DNA of 64,000 nucleotides. Source: Ficedula albicollis. Taxonomy: Eukaryota; Chordata; Aves; Passeriformes; Muscicapidae. The DNA lies in the NCBI RefSeq assembly GCF_000247815.1, contig NW_004775928.1:361465-425464 (forward strand), in the 5' to 3' direction. Below the pieces are notes generated by a model. The model was not told where the DNA came from and did no database searches. It saw only the letters and a program-made list of their open reading frames with translations. Below, one piece after another: positions 26,021 to 43,380 of the stretch. Positions within the stretch are counted from its first letter, which is position 1. The number at the start of each line of letters is the position of its first letter. The position numbers and the translations under genes were made by a program.

Positions 26021-27868
26021 CCAACAAATGTTTTCTTCATTTTTACAGGGGATTTACTGTAGATGTCTTGCAATGATATATAAAAATTCAGGGCCCTATC
26101 AATATAATCAGCTGATTGATTTGAAGATTTCTATTTTTAAATTGCTGCTACATTCCCATTAGAAAACTCTGTGGAATAAAAAATCCAAACAAATGAATGA
26201 GAAACTGAACCAAACAAAAAAACAAGCACCCCCCAAATCCTCCCAAAAACAACCAACCAAAACCAATGAAACAAAAAATACCAAAAAACCCTCACCCAAA
26301 CACAGGAAGTGACAGGCTACCTTGAGAAATAATTGTTTTTTGTGAACTCAAGAGTTGCATATAAATATTTTCTAGTACTGTATTCTAGATAAACTGTATT
26401 CTAGCACTTCTTTGTGCATGTAATTAAACCAGTCCCAGATATTCTTCATAGGCAAAAAAAGAAGATATTAATGCAGACCAGCAAAATTATGAAAGACCTT
26501 AAAATAAGAAAGAGTGGACAAAGAGGGGTAAATACTCTTTACAGTAAAATTCTACACCCAGCAATATTTCTGCAATTGCCCATGTTCCTTGAAAAGAAAG
26601 TCGTGCTTGACAATTAGGTTAACATAGGTGATTCTGGATGGTTGCTTTCCTCTCTGAGAGAAAGGAAAATTCTCAGTGTATCTTAGGGCATTTAGTATAT
26701 TTTACTGAAAATTAAACGTGTCAGATACCTAGGAAGAAATCCTACATCATCTGAAATGAATGGGACCTGTTGCATGCATAGAGCCCTGTAGATAGCCCTG
26801 CACCTAATTAATTGAAAGTCTCTCATGCTTTATGACTCAGGGGATGGGGACACACATCAGCTTGACTTGTGCTACTCAACAAGGTAGGATAATGTGTGAG
26901 GCAGAGAACCACGATGAGGTTTATGGCCGGGCTGCAGCTGACAGCCAACATTCAAGGGAAGCCATTAGAAGACAACCATCCCAGGACAATACTCCACAAA
27001 TGACCTGCTGCACTCCTAGGGCCTTCTGTGAAGTGTCCAACAGCTTGGGATAGAAGTAAATTGGAATAGAAGTAAACATGTTTCTCTCTCCTATTGTTTT
27101 CAAACACAGGGGCAAAATATGCCAGGCTTTGTTGAGCAATTTGCTTGTGGGGAGTTTCACTCAATTGAGAATTCAGAAGTTGTCTTGTGGTTTGGCTGGC
27201 TACTTCAGAGAGAAACACCCAATACTCAAAACTTATTTAAAGACATGTGGGACCTTGTCTGCACCATCTGACCAGATCAGCAGGAGCCCTGTGTGAACCA
27301 CTTTAGGAAAAATCCTTTAGAACACAGTCTCTTGGCTTCCCATAATATCTCAGACTAAGACAAACCTAAAGTTCCACAATCTGTGATTTTTTTTTCTCCC
27401 TACATTTATTTGCTTTCTTTTTCCTCCCAGTGAAATTGATAGTTTAAGAACAGAAAATATATAGCCCTCTAATTCAAACTAGGTGTGATTTCAAAATAAA
27501 AAATCTACTTACTTAAATGGAGACTTGAGATAGGCATTCAGGTGACTTTATACATCCATACACATTAGAATTTGTAAGAAACACAGGCAAATTCAAGCTC
27601 CTAATAAAATCATGTAAATAAAACCAAATTGGACAAAGCTTTACCACATTAATTAAATGAATTAAATACCTCTGCTCTTTTAGAGGAACTGTATTGAAGT
27701 AACTGCTCTTCACTGCAGGTAGTACATTTCTCTTGAAAATTAAATGCCTTATTCTGAACTGATCTGCAAGACTGTAGAATTTGCCATGCAAAATGTGTGT
27801 AGGAAATACCCTAAATGCTTACATCTTCCTTTTGTTAGAGAAGTGTTTCTCATCTTTGTTGAGCTCAA
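26021..27868. other. Intergenic, no gene recognised
   Basis: Starts after the LTR target-site copy. Holds one C/A-rich tract; otherwise nothing recognised. Confidence 0.65.
26205..26305. repeat. C/A-rich low-complexity tract
   Basis: Runs of CAAAA, CCAAC and CAAACC type; the complement of the T/G-rich tracts elsewhere in the window. Confidence 0.75.
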
Positions 27869-29292
27869 GAGGAGAGGAGAGGAGAGGAGAGGAGAGGAGA
27901 GGAGAGGAGAGGAGAGGAGAGGAGAGGAGAGGAGAGGAGAGGAGAGGAGAGGAGAGGAGAGGAGAGGAGAGGAGAGGAGAGGAGAGGAGAGGAGAGGAGA
28001 GGAGAGGAGAGGAGAGGAGAGGAGAGGAGAGGAGAGGAGAGGAGAGGAGAGGAGAGGAGAGGAGAGGAGAGGAGAGGAGAGGAGAGGAGAGGAGAGGAGA
28101 GGAGAGGAGAGGAGAGGAGAGGAGAGGAGAGGAGAGGAGAGGAGAGGAGAGGAGAGGAGAGGAGAGGAGAGGAGAGGAGAGGAGAGGAGAGGAGAGGAGA
28201 GGAGAGGAGAGGAGAGGAGAGGAGAGGAGAGGAGAGGAGAGGAGAGGAGAGGAGAGGAGAGGAGAGGAGAGGAGAGGAGAGGAGAGGAGAGGAGAGGAGA
28301 GGAGAGGAGAGGAGAGGAGAGGAGAGGAGAGGAGAGGAGAGGAGAGGAGAGGAGAGGAGAGGAGAGGAGAGGAGAGGAGAGGAGAGGAGAGGAGAGGAGA
28401 GGAGAGGAGAGGAGAGGAGAGGAGAGGAGAGGAGAGGAGAGGAGAGGAGAGGAGAGGAGAGGAGAGGAGAGGAGAGGAGAGGAGAGGAGAGGAGAGGAGA
28501 GGAGAGGAGAGGAGAGGAGAGGAGAGGAGAGGAGAGGAGAGGAGAGGAGAGGAGAGGAGAGGAGAGGAGAGGAGAGGAGAGGAGAGGAGAGGAGAGGAGA
28601 GGAGAGGAGAGGAGAGGAGAGGAGAGGAGAGGAGAGGAGAGGAGAGGAGAGGAGAGGAGAGGAGAGGAGAGGAGAGGAGAGGAGAGGAGAGGAGAGGAGA
28701 GGAGAGGAGAGGAGAGGAGAGGAGAGGAGAGGAGAGGAGAGGAGAGGAGAGGAGAGGAGAGGAGAGGAGAGGAGAGGAGAGGAGAGGAGAGGAGAGGAGA
28801 GGAGAGGAGAGGAGAGGAGAGGAGAGGAGAGGAGAGGAGAGGAGAGGAGAGGAGAGGAGAGGAGAGGAGAGGAGAGGAGAGGAGAGGAGAGGAGAGGAGA
28901 GGAGAGGAGAGGAGAGGAGAGGAGAGGAGAGGAGAGGAGAGGAGAGGAGAGGAGAGGAGAGGAGAGGAGAGGAGAGGAGAGGAGAGGAGAGGAGAGGAGA
29001 GGAGAGGAGAGGAGAGGAGAGGAGAGGAGAGGAGAGGAGAGGAGAGGAGAGGAGAGGAGAGGAGAGGAGAGGAGAGGAGAGGAGAGGAGAGGAGAGGAGA
29101 GGAGAGGAGAGGAGAGGAGAGGAGAGGAGAGGAGAGGAGAGGAGAGGAGAGGAGAGGAGAGGAGAGGAGAGGAGAGGAGAGGAGAGGAGAGGAGAGGAGA
29201 GGAGAGGAGAGGAGAGGAGAGGAGAGGAGAGGAGAGGAGAGGAGAGGAGAGGAGAGGAGAGGAGAGGAGAGGAGAGGAGAGGAGAGGAGAGA
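27869..29292. repeat. (GGAGA)n pentanucleotide array, about 1.42 kb
   Basis: About 285 apparently perfect copies of GGAGA on the + strand. It is the reverse complement of the array at 15439-16730, so the two form an inverted pair about 11 kb apart. Frames through it are not genes. Confidence 0.97.
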
Positions 29293-32200
29293 TAATACTT
29301 ACTTCAGTGTATAATAAAGCCTTGTGCTTCATGTGCACCTCTATTCCTGTGTGCCTTGTGCTACTTACTCTCTGCTTTATGGGGTTTACATGGGTGAGAT
29401 TTGCAAACTATTTCATTGCAAAATTAATGAAGATATAATGGTTTTACTTATGAGATTCAGTCTGTTCCCAAAGTACAATCTACTGCCAGTTTTAGGGCAT
29501 AGACATTCTCCTGAGCTATGCTCTAGGGTCATGTTGCATTGAGATTTTCTTCTGCATGGATGCTACTTAACTCGGACAGCTGAGCACCTGAGCATGCATA
29601 AGCACATTATCAGACAGTAAAACTACAGAAGAAAATGTGAGAGGCTGGGTAGAAAATGTCTTACTACCAACTATTGAATTTATAATAGTAAATTATGAAT
29701 ATGTGCAATACTTTTAATTGCTTTTGAACTCAGGCAGATAGATGAAAAATCCTTCTTGTGCAAAAAACCCACACAAACCCAACCAAACATAAAAAAAACC
29801 CAACAGAGACCAGAAACAATGAAACACAACACCTCCCTGTCCCCACCATTCTCTCCACACTCAAGAAATGTTTAACATCCCACTTATACTGCACTTATTA
29901 GCTCTCTTGTTTTCAAAAGATATCCTCCCAGTGACTTTGGCTGCTCTCTTCTCAACAAGCAGTATCAACTCTTCATCATGCTTTCTTACTGCTAAATATT
30001 CAGATATTTGGACTGCTAACCATGGTTATTCTACTGCCTGTGTAATCATGGTGTGGTTTTCTGCAATAGAAGGTATATCAGTATTTTAGAGGTAGTAATG
30101 TGCAAGTGGAATTGAATGGGATGGATCTATTTTTCCTTACCTTCATACCAACTTTTTACTGGGTGATGCCAATGATTATGAGCATGCCAGTGTATCAGAA
30201 TAGATGGACAGTAGCAAGACATGTCTTTTTGATTGGATGCTTCATGCAGATATTCACTTGAACACTGAGTAGATTATACATATTAGTGACAAATTTATGT
30301 GTATGTCAAATGGTACAAAATTATTATTTTGTATTTTGCAAAATGGATATACTCTATTAATAATCACAGTTTTCATTACATTTAGCCCCTCAGGATATAA
30401 ACTGAGACTCCTGCATTGAATGTAGTGGAAGGGCAGTGTAAGTAGAAAAACAGAGAGGAAGACAGTGCTGTATGACTCAGGCAGTTAATTATTTTCTTTT
30501 TATACTGTGAGCAACTGTTAGTGTTTGCAATCTTGCCTGAAGTTCAATGGTGTTTTACTAAGGAAATTTCCACATTTGTTAAGAACTGCATCACAGTGGT
30601 ACTGAAATGTTCCCCCCCTATTTAATTCCTCTCCACAGTTCTCCTCCCCATCACTACCATCACTATCCTTGTGCAGCAACTTCTTTGACATAATTTCTCA
30701 TTGGGTCCTAAGACCCAATTTGTTAATTCTGTTCCTTCAAGAATATGGGAGCCCAGAGCTTTTAGGGCATGGGGGAAGCTGGAAACAGATTTAATGCCTT
30801 TTTGCCACTAGTGCTGGAAGAGCCTGTCCACAGATGTTGCAGCCATAGCACGTCAGTGCATTACAGCATCTGCATTATGAAGAGACAGCAGGACAGGACA
30901 ATCTGCTCTCATCTAGACTCTATCAGACTGAAATCTGAGATCTGGAGTAGAAGGTTGGTATAAGAGCAGCTCATACAGTGTTTGTAACCTCAGTAGGCAA
31001 GAACCTCATCTGAAGGACTGGGAGGCAGACGTATTACAGGAAACAGCTGCCAAACCCTAGCCAACTTTCAGCTGAATCTGCTTCCTATTGGCTGACAGAG
31101 AGCCGTGGTTCCACAAACAATATTTCTGCAGCATACCTGTACTTTAAAGATTCCTAAAGGCTGCTGCTTTCATATGTGGCGAACAGATACTAGGGAAAAG
31201 GACAGAGCCTCATGTACCTTAGCAGCAGCAAGTTAGTTGCTGTTCCTAACACTGAAATGCCAGTGCACTTGGAGCCATCTTTCCCTCTCAGACAATCCCT
31301 TTCTTTGTACTATGAAAATTCTATTAGCCATTTCAACAAATGTTTTGAAAGCATCATTTCCACAAGACCATTTGCCTCAATACTATTTCCCCTGTGGCTT
31401 TAAGTCTAAGGGTTTTTGGTGATCTGTAGACTCTTCCTAATGTTATCGACAGCTTAGGGGGAAAAAAACTCCATTCAATTCTGTCAAAAGACTACATATA
31501 TGGAACCAAAACAGGATGGAAAAGTTTAAGTATTTTGCGAGGCGAGGAAAAATAGTATACCACAACTAGTCCACTGTAGTGTGATGATTAATTGTACCCT
31601 TGTGGCAACCTTCCATTTTAGGTAGCTCCTAAAAAGGGGGATAAAACTTCTACACTTGCAAGGCATCATTGGTAAAAATACATGTGTTTTGCATATGTGT
31701 GTCACACACAACCTACTATTCTGTATGCATGGGTCTGATCTGGTGAAGTCTGACACAAAGACATCTTTTTTCAAGCAAGTATTGTCATGGACTTCAAAGG
31801 GACTATTTCCAAGGGACTATTTCCAGGAGTAAAACTCCATCATGCGTGTGATGACAGGATCAGAGAGCTGGTATGATCATGCGCTCTCATTAACTGTACA
31901 AAATACACACACGCTACTTCTTTAGTTGTCACCTCCTTCATTGGAGGCCTCATTCTGCTATGGGCTGAAAGTGTGATACACTGGCAACTGGTCTTTATTA
32001 GAAAGGTCATTGACACTGTCAAGCATCCTTTGAAAGGTGACATTGCACCTAGGAGGTTATCAGGCCAGAGTCACGAAGTCTAACAACAATTTCTCTGTCA
32101 ATATTGTAAACAGGTAATACATCTGACCTCTTTTTGGACTTAACAAAACACAGACGACTAAAGTTCTTCTGTGCCTCTTTCACTCTTCTGTCATCCATGT

Positions 32201-32484
32201 ATACACTTTCCCCAAGCTTTGTCTTGAAGTACCCTGCAGAAATAGTAAAGTTGAGAAAGAGCTACTTTAATTATAAGTACCGCAGTAATGAATTCAAGTA
32301 CACTCATTTATCATAAAGGGCTTCCCCATCTGTCTCTAAAGTATGCTCAAAAATGCTGCGTATTTAATAACATGAATGCTGAGAATTTAACACATTTTTG
32401 TTTTAAGTACTCCGTTTTGGCTAGCTTTTTGTAAGATTGTTCAACTGAATTTTGACTGAAGGAGCAGATTGGGGGCGGAGGGGG
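29293..32484. other. Intergenic, no gene recognised
   Basis: AT-rich with a C/A-rich tract at 29756-29830 and a small direct repeat of AAGGGACTATTTCCA near 31797-31826. No gene supported. Confidence 0.65.
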
Positions 32485-32549
32485 GAGTGTGTGTGGGGAC
32501 TCTGTGTGTGTGTGCGTGTGTGTGTGCCCGTACGTGCGTGTGTGTGGTC
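32485..32549. repeat. (TG)n microsatellite, imperfect
   Basis: GTGTGT runs interrupted by GGGGAC, GCG and CCCGTACG, preceded by a G-rich stretch at 32470-32486. Confidence 0.9.
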
Positions 32550-32559
32550 TCTTCCTAAT

Positions 32560-33120
32560 TTATTTGCACTTCAACCCACTGGGATCAAGCTGCAATCCCT
32601 GTAGGCAAAAGGAGATTAGGGAAAGCGACTGACTGTTTTTTCCCAGACACAGAAGGGAAAGCGACTTCTCAAGTACCGCAAGTTTTTCTGGCCACTGTAC
32701 AAATTGTTCCTTAGTATGGAGAGTTTCCAAAAGACCTAATTAGCAACTCGCTACAAACATTTCTTTGCATTAGCTAATGATCCGGCTACACTTGTAAGCA
32801 AACAGTACCAACATATCTAATCAATGCAGAAAACCAACAGAATGCCTATTAAACATCTGGATGTAATTTTCTAGTTAGACTTAGAACAAAATGAAAACAT
32901 ATGCAGGTTTCTTTGATCTCTGCCTCAACAAAGAAATTGTCGATAAAAAAAACACACTGGCCAGTCAATGTGTCATTTTCATAAAGCCCCGTCATTTCTT
33001 TTCAAATGTTCCCGGTTTAATTTTTTTGGTTTCCTGCAATCTCTAATTTTACCATATTGTGTGAAGCCAAAAGGGATTCTTTGGATCTGATTCTATTTGA
33101 GGTTTTACTGCTGCACAATC
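32560..33120. promoter_or_regulatory. Candidate distal regulatory element upstream of TLE1
   Basis: Non-repetitive sequence with a dense mix of factor-like motifs: two GGGAAAGCGAC copies (32620 and 32657), TTTGCATTAGCTAATGA (octamer/homeobox-like, about 32764), CTTTGATCT and AACAAAG (TCF/SOX-like, about 32912-32932) and ATCGATAA (about 32941). It lies about 8 kb upstream of exon 2. This is a composition and motif judgement only. Confidence 0.25.
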
Positions 33121-33157
33121 TGCTACTGACTTTTTTTTTTTTTTTTTAATTCAGCTT

Positions 33158-33627
<470 letters not shown>

Positions 33628-33658
33628 TTTTTTTTTTTTTTTTAATTCAGCTTGGGGA

Positions 33659-35424
33659 TTTTTTAAGGGTGAAAGAATAAGGGAAGTGAATACAGTTCAT
33701 GATAGTAAAATGACCTAGTGCAACTTTTTGAACATTCTTGCCTACAAGGAAAGCTACTAATTAAAAACAAATCAAATAACTAAGAGGGTATGCAATGGCT
33801 ATTAGCCAAAAGACAGCAAATAATTAGGAATGTAATTGCTTTACCCTGCTCATATCATTTGCACTTCACAAATAAATGAATATTTAAAAAGTGATATTGT
33901 TAGGCATGCCCTTATAATAATTATTCTTTCAACTGTATAGACAGTCACTACTATTCCACATGTACTGTATGATTCAAGGGTTTTTTTTTCTATTTCACCT
34001 GCACCACACTGGCATTAAAAACAAACAATCCAAACCCTAAAACAAACCAAACAGAACAACCCCCATGCCATTAACACATGCATGTTTCTCTTATAGGTGA
34101 AAATGCAGTGATCTATCTAAAACTTTGAAAGCATAAACTCTATTGAATTCTAGAATTGCTTCCTCTATTGACTTGCTCTCACGATATAGAGAGTAGAAGA
34201 GTGGGACAAATCACACTAAGTTGTTTACTGCCCACCTGCAGCTAAGACTTAGTGATCAACATTATCAACATCTTTGTTTTATGTGCCAGTTTGCACAAAG
34301 TTTAAAAATATTGCTTGTAAATAGTATCGTGAACAGCGAAGGAAAAAAATTAACAGTGCATTAGACAGATCAACATAAAATACATAGTTTCGCTAAAGAA
34401 TGTATGCTACATCTAAAACCCTTTCAGTATTTTTAACCTACATTTTGGACCCCAGAGTGCTTTGCTTTTTCACTCAAAGCTCCAACTGCTTCCAGTGTGA
34501 ATTTTCAGTACATAGCCAGTTTAGGATCAGGCCCCTTCTTTATGAGGTAGGAAGACAACACTAAATTTTTTACAGTACAAAACAACTGATTTCAAACAAC
34601 AGAGTAAAATGGATGACTGGACAGAACAGTAGGGGGGCGGTTAATGCTGAAAGAAATATTTTTATTTTTTAAACATAAGACAGATATTTAAAAACAATTA
34701 TTTTTAATCCAGTTGGAGAACTGTGTAGAGTACATACAGCATTGTGGCAAAATGATCTGGTATAAAATACTACCCGCTTGAACACAACATGCTTAGCCAT
34801 ATTTTGCTGCCTTTCTATGGTGTAAATAGTGAGTATTGCCATGCAATGAGAATGTTCAGTTTCCTTGAATTAATCCAAATTTATACCCATCCAACAAAAA
34901 GAATTTTTTAATGCTTTAATGAGCCAATGATGATGCATTATAAATTAGTTATACATCAGATAATGTTGGTTATTATTCCCGCTATGTAATGTCAGTAGCT
35001 CTCATTTGAAAAAAAAAAATCCAGTGCATTTGATTCAGCTTCTGCTTGTACAGCTCTTCTATCTCAAATATAATGGATAAGATTCAAAATGCCCTTAAGT
35101 GTCTGATTCCAGAATCAAAGTAGGTTAAAAGCACTTGCTAATCAGAACCAGGAAAACAGAGCTTTTCTCTTTCTGTTAAAACATGCCTTGGACGTTGACA
35201 AATACAGGTAACAAGACATTTCAACTTCCATGTAGGTGAGTAATTAAGAAATAAACAAACCCCTTTTGTTTATGTTCCAAAACAGAGTGTTGTTTTAATG
35301 TCATATCTGTCAATATCTCATTAACAACTTGTGCCAGCAGGTTAAGCAAAGTACAGCGAAAGTTAGGTAAGTGTTACATTATTATAGACTCCATAGCTAC
35401 TAGGTACACACAAAGTATATAATC
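33659..35424. other. Intergenic, no gene recognised
   Basis: AT-rich, with short T and A runs and a C/A-rich tract at 34015-34065. No gene supported. Confidence 0.6.
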
Positions 35425-35580
35425 ATAGTTTGCATTTTTATGGCACCTTTCATCTGAAGATCTAAGTACTTTAATAAGCATTAAGTAATTAAGCTTTTCA
35501 TTGCCATGAGCAGAGCAGTGAGTTGGCTTGTCCAAGACAAAGGAAGAGCTGGGAACAGAATGCGGGATTTTTAGCTTTGC
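35425..35580. repeat. Ancient amniote-type interspersed repeat
   Basis: The order GGCACCTTTCATCTGAAGAT, CTAAGTACTTTAATAAGCAT, then GGCTTGTCCAAGACAAAGG and AGAGCTGGGAACAGAATGC follows an old repeat shared among amniotes (atagcgccttTCATC..aGATCTcaaAG..CTTTacaaa / CTTGcCCAAGGtcac). I cannot name the family with certainty. The middle appears deleted. Confidence 0.45.
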
Positions 35581-36539
35581 TTATGCAGGTGGAACACCAG
35601 ACAAGTTTACACTCCCGTCCTGGGAACCACGATCTATCAAAGCACACTGTCAAGGGTATTTTGCCTCATCTCTTACAAACCATTAAAAGACCACATATTT
35701 ATTTATGTGTTCCCCAGAATGTATGCACATATGCACCATATACATAAACAGAAACACAGACACATACATATGTACACCAATAGGTAGAGACACCATTAAA
35801 TGCAGAGATACACATGGACATAGACATGCACGGAGGCACAGATGTGTCAGTGCCCACTGACAATACTCTGCAGTCCTGGAATGAAGTTCAAACTTCTCAT
35901 TTCTTTTCAGAGGACTGAGGCAGTTTCACTCCCTTTTGTGTTGGATGTTTTTAAGTAAACCTGGGAATACAAAATATTATGGGAATAATAATGGGAGGTT
36001 ATCACTCTGAATGAGTAAAGCTTTATCTTGATATTGTGAAACAACAAATTTCCTATAAAATTTTAAACACAGACTGCTCTTTCTTTAGGATACAAGATGA
36101 AGCACAATACAATTCTAAGGACGTAATCTGTATCTAGTAAAAAGGTTAATGGGGAATCATAAGAAAATGCGAATATAACATTACCCTTACCATGTTAAAG
36201 AATGGGATTCAACATTCTAAGACCTCTTTTTAGGTAGCACAAAAGTATATACCAACAGCAAAAGCGTGTCTTAAGACACTGTTTTAAGTCCAAAGGTATT
36301 TCACACTTCATTGTGGAATTTGGCTATGAATAAGGTGCTTGCTAATAGAGGATATGTTTTGAAGTTTACTTCCCACTGCAAGCTATGTCAGCATTTGTCA
36401 TCTCAGCAAGCACACAGTCCGTGGAATTTGTTTGACCCTCATCTATCTCAAGCGGGCCTATAAACTAAAGTTATTGACAGCTTTCCTCTATCAGGCCTCT
36501 CTTAAAAAGAAGCCAGTTTTCCCCAAAGGACAACTTCCG
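35581..36539. other. Intergenic, upstream edge of the CpG island
   Basis: Contains an ACATA/CACA-rich stretch at 35690-35850 and then ordinary AT-rich DNA up to the sharp rise in GC near 36540. No gene supported. Confidence 0.6.
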
Positions 36540-36711
36540 TCTGATCACAGGGTCATTCCAACCAACACAGCAGTTGGCGTGCTCTGAGCCCCGCAAGCAC
36601 GCGGGAGGGCTTATCCTTCCTCTCGGCCTTTTCAGTGGCGCATTGTCGGCAGGTGCCACGGCCCCGCCGCTGTCGCCTGGCGAACGAGGAGGGGCCGTGC
36701 GCCCGACCCTC

Positions 36712-38573
<1,862 letters not shown>

Positions 38574-38867
38574 GGGCGGGGCCGCGCGGCTGGTTAGCCG
38601 GCGGAGTGTGAAACCGCGTGCTAATGTAAGCGGCGCGGGCGAGCTCGGCGTGTCCAGCTCGGCCACGGCCGCGCTCCGGTCCCGCCGAGCGCCGCCCGCC
38701 AGGCCGCCGCCTCGGCTTCCCCTTGCCCTTGGCCGGCGTGGAGGGGACGGGGCAAAGGAAGCCGGTGGTGTTCCCGTCCGCTCGGATTCGGATTTTTCAG
38801 CTGGGGAGAACTTTATCCTGGGTCGACGAGGAACGGCGGGCCGTCGCGGAGGAGAACGAGAATGAGG

Positions 38868-38921
38868 ATGCTGCTGCTGCTGATGTCGCCGCGATGTATG
38901 GCGTTCGGGGGGCTCTGGTGA
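38868..38921 (+). other. Possible upstream ORF in the TLE1 5' leader
   Basis: A 17-codon frame starting at the ATG before the CTG run and ending at TGA; it reads MLLLLMSPRCMAFGGLW. If this block is transcribed as 5' leader it would be a short upstream ORF with a hydrophobic start. There is no transcript evidence in the sequence, and short ATG frames arise easily by chance. Confidence 0.15.
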
Positions 38922-39616
38922 GACGCGCAGCTCCCAGATACGCGCCCGCCTGTAGGAGGCTGTAGCGGTGCCGTTGCACGAAGGAGCTTCCCGTCTGATT
39001 TAAACCTCAAACGGACGCTTTCCTTTCTATATTTTTTTTTTCTTTAAATCTTCCCCAGCGGGGCTTGTCGCTTGGACGCTAAGGCCAGCGAGCATCTTGA
39101 GGGGTTTGCTTTCCTTTTGTCCTAGGGACTTCTCTGCAACTAACGGAAGAGTCTGTTCTGCGTGTGTGGTACCCTTTCCTCTGCCCTCCAGCGTTTCGTG
39201 CATGTGCTATTGGAGCTGCTCCGATCGGGGACGGCTGTGCGAGAGCCCCCGCCCGCCTCCTTCCTCCTCCTCCTCCTCCTGCCTTGCTCCCTTGTTCATC
39301 GCCCTGTGTCTTGCCGGTGGTTTGGCCCCTACGCCGACGCTAGGGAGCAACGCGTCCCTCCCTGGAGACTTTTCCGCCCGCTCGGCTTGCGACGGTCCCG
39401 CCGCGGACACTGCGACCCTCTACCGCGGGTTGGATTTTCCCCTTTTGACAAGGGGCAGAAGTGGAGAGAGGAGTCGCCTCCGCTCGGGGTTTCCGGCCTT
39501 ACAATCGCATCGACCACTTGCGAGTCGGTGAAAGGGATTATTCGCTCCCGCTGTGGGGCGGCTGTTGCCTCCCCCCGCGCCCCGTCGGGTCCCGTCCCGC
39601 CGCGCCCGGGCGTTGC

Positions 39617-39618
<2 letters not shown>

Positions 39619-39653
<35 letters not shown>
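39619..39653. repeat. C tract, 35 bp, with 24-bp duplicated flanks
   Basis: TCCCGCCGCGCCCGGGCG plus TTGCGG occurs directly before (39595-39618) and directly after (39654-39677) the run. It shows the same artefact pattern as the longer tracts. Confidence 0.95.
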
Positions 39654-39656
<3 letters not shown>

Positions 39657-39891
39657 CGCCGCGCCCGGGCGTTGCGGGCGCCGCCCGCCGGTCGAAGCGC
39701 CGCCGAAGGAGCGCCGAGTGTGGTGACCGTCCCAAGCGCGGCCCGTCCGCCTTTCCAGGCCACCTTCGGCCCTCCTTGGAACGACAGCAACAAAGGGCGC
39801 CGCGGCTGGGGGATGTCCCCGCGGCGGGGGCACTGAGCCGCGCCTCGCCCCGCTGCTGCCCGCGGCGGCGGAGGGAAGGCGGCCGGCGGGT

Positions 39892-40944
<1,053 letters not shown>

Positions 40945-41045
40945 ACCCCGCACCAGGCTGCGGGCCAGCCTTTCAAATTCACCATCCCGGAGTCGCTGGA
41001 CCGCATCAAAGAAGAGTTCCAGTTCCTGCAGGCGCAGTACCACAG
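40945..41045 (+). CDS. TLE1: TLE1 coding exon 2 (start of the Q domain)
   Basis: TLE1 is a nuclear corepressor of the Groucho/TLE family. It has no DNA-binding domain and is recruited by factors such as TCF/LEF, Hes, Runx and Six proteins. This exon encodes 33 codons plus two bases, starting [20 protein letters not shown] and ending in the heptad-like stretch [13 protein letters not shown]. It starts after a CAG acceptor and ends AG|GTGAGC, so the next exon supplies the last base of a Ser codon. TLE4 as I remember it has APHQPAQPFKFTISESCDR here; the QAAGQ, IPES and LDR residues point to TLE1. The preceding exon should encode only about eight residues, and I cannot find it. The exon sits between two long C tracts (39894-40405 and 41084-41809) inside a CpG island. 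Identification is from remembered family sequences, but the match is extensive. Confidence 0.96.
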
Positions 41046-43173
<2,128 letters not shown>

Positions 43174-43237
43174 CCTTAAATTGGAATGTGAGAAACTGGC
43201 AAGTGAAAAGACGGAAATGCAGAGGCATTATGTGATG
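43174..43237 (+). CDS. TLE1: TLE1 coding exon 3 (Q domain)
   Basis: Sixty-four bases: the first C completes the split Ser codon from exon 2, followed by 21 codons reading [20 protein letters not shown] plus Met. A TATAG acceptor precedes it and a consensus GTAAGT donor follows, leaving phase 0. The stretch belongs to the amphipathic helix of the Groucho Q domain, which forms tetramers and binds TCF/LEF. This segment is nearly invariant among TLE paralogues, so it supports the family and not the paralogue. No stop, frameshift or radical substitution is seen, so the gene looks intact here. Confidence 0.97.
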
Positions 43238-43335
43238 GTAAGTATATTTGGTTTTTATCTTTATTTCAATAGATACCTCTTATTAATACAATGTAAGTCA
43301 GCATAAGAAAATAACATATGCTCATTTTTTTGCAG
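43238..43335 (+). other. TLE1: TLE1 intron 3 (98 bp)
   Basis: A very short intron with a GTAAGT donor and a T-rich tract before TTTGCAG. Near-minimal size means it is probably removed by intron definition. Nothing else is recognisable in it. Confidence 0.93.
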
Positions 43336-43380
43336 TACTATGAAATGTCGTATGGATTAAACATTGAAATGCACAAACAG
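43336..43380 (+). CDS. TLE1: TLE1 coding exon 4 (Q domain)
   Basis: A 45-base, 15-codon microexon reading YYEMSYGLNIEMHKQ, in phase 0 at both ends. It follows a T-rich tract ending TTTTTTTGCAG and precedes GTAAGA. Only 98 bases separate it from exon 3, while the next intron is over 20 kb. The peptide continues the Q-domain helix and is shared by TLE paralogues, so it confirms the family and reading frame but does not choose between TLE1 and TLE4. Confidence 0.97.

Noticed and set aside
27744..29438. Open frames of 504-564 codons through the GGAGA array
   Set aside because: Same microsatellite effect; no signal peptide, domain or splice context around them.
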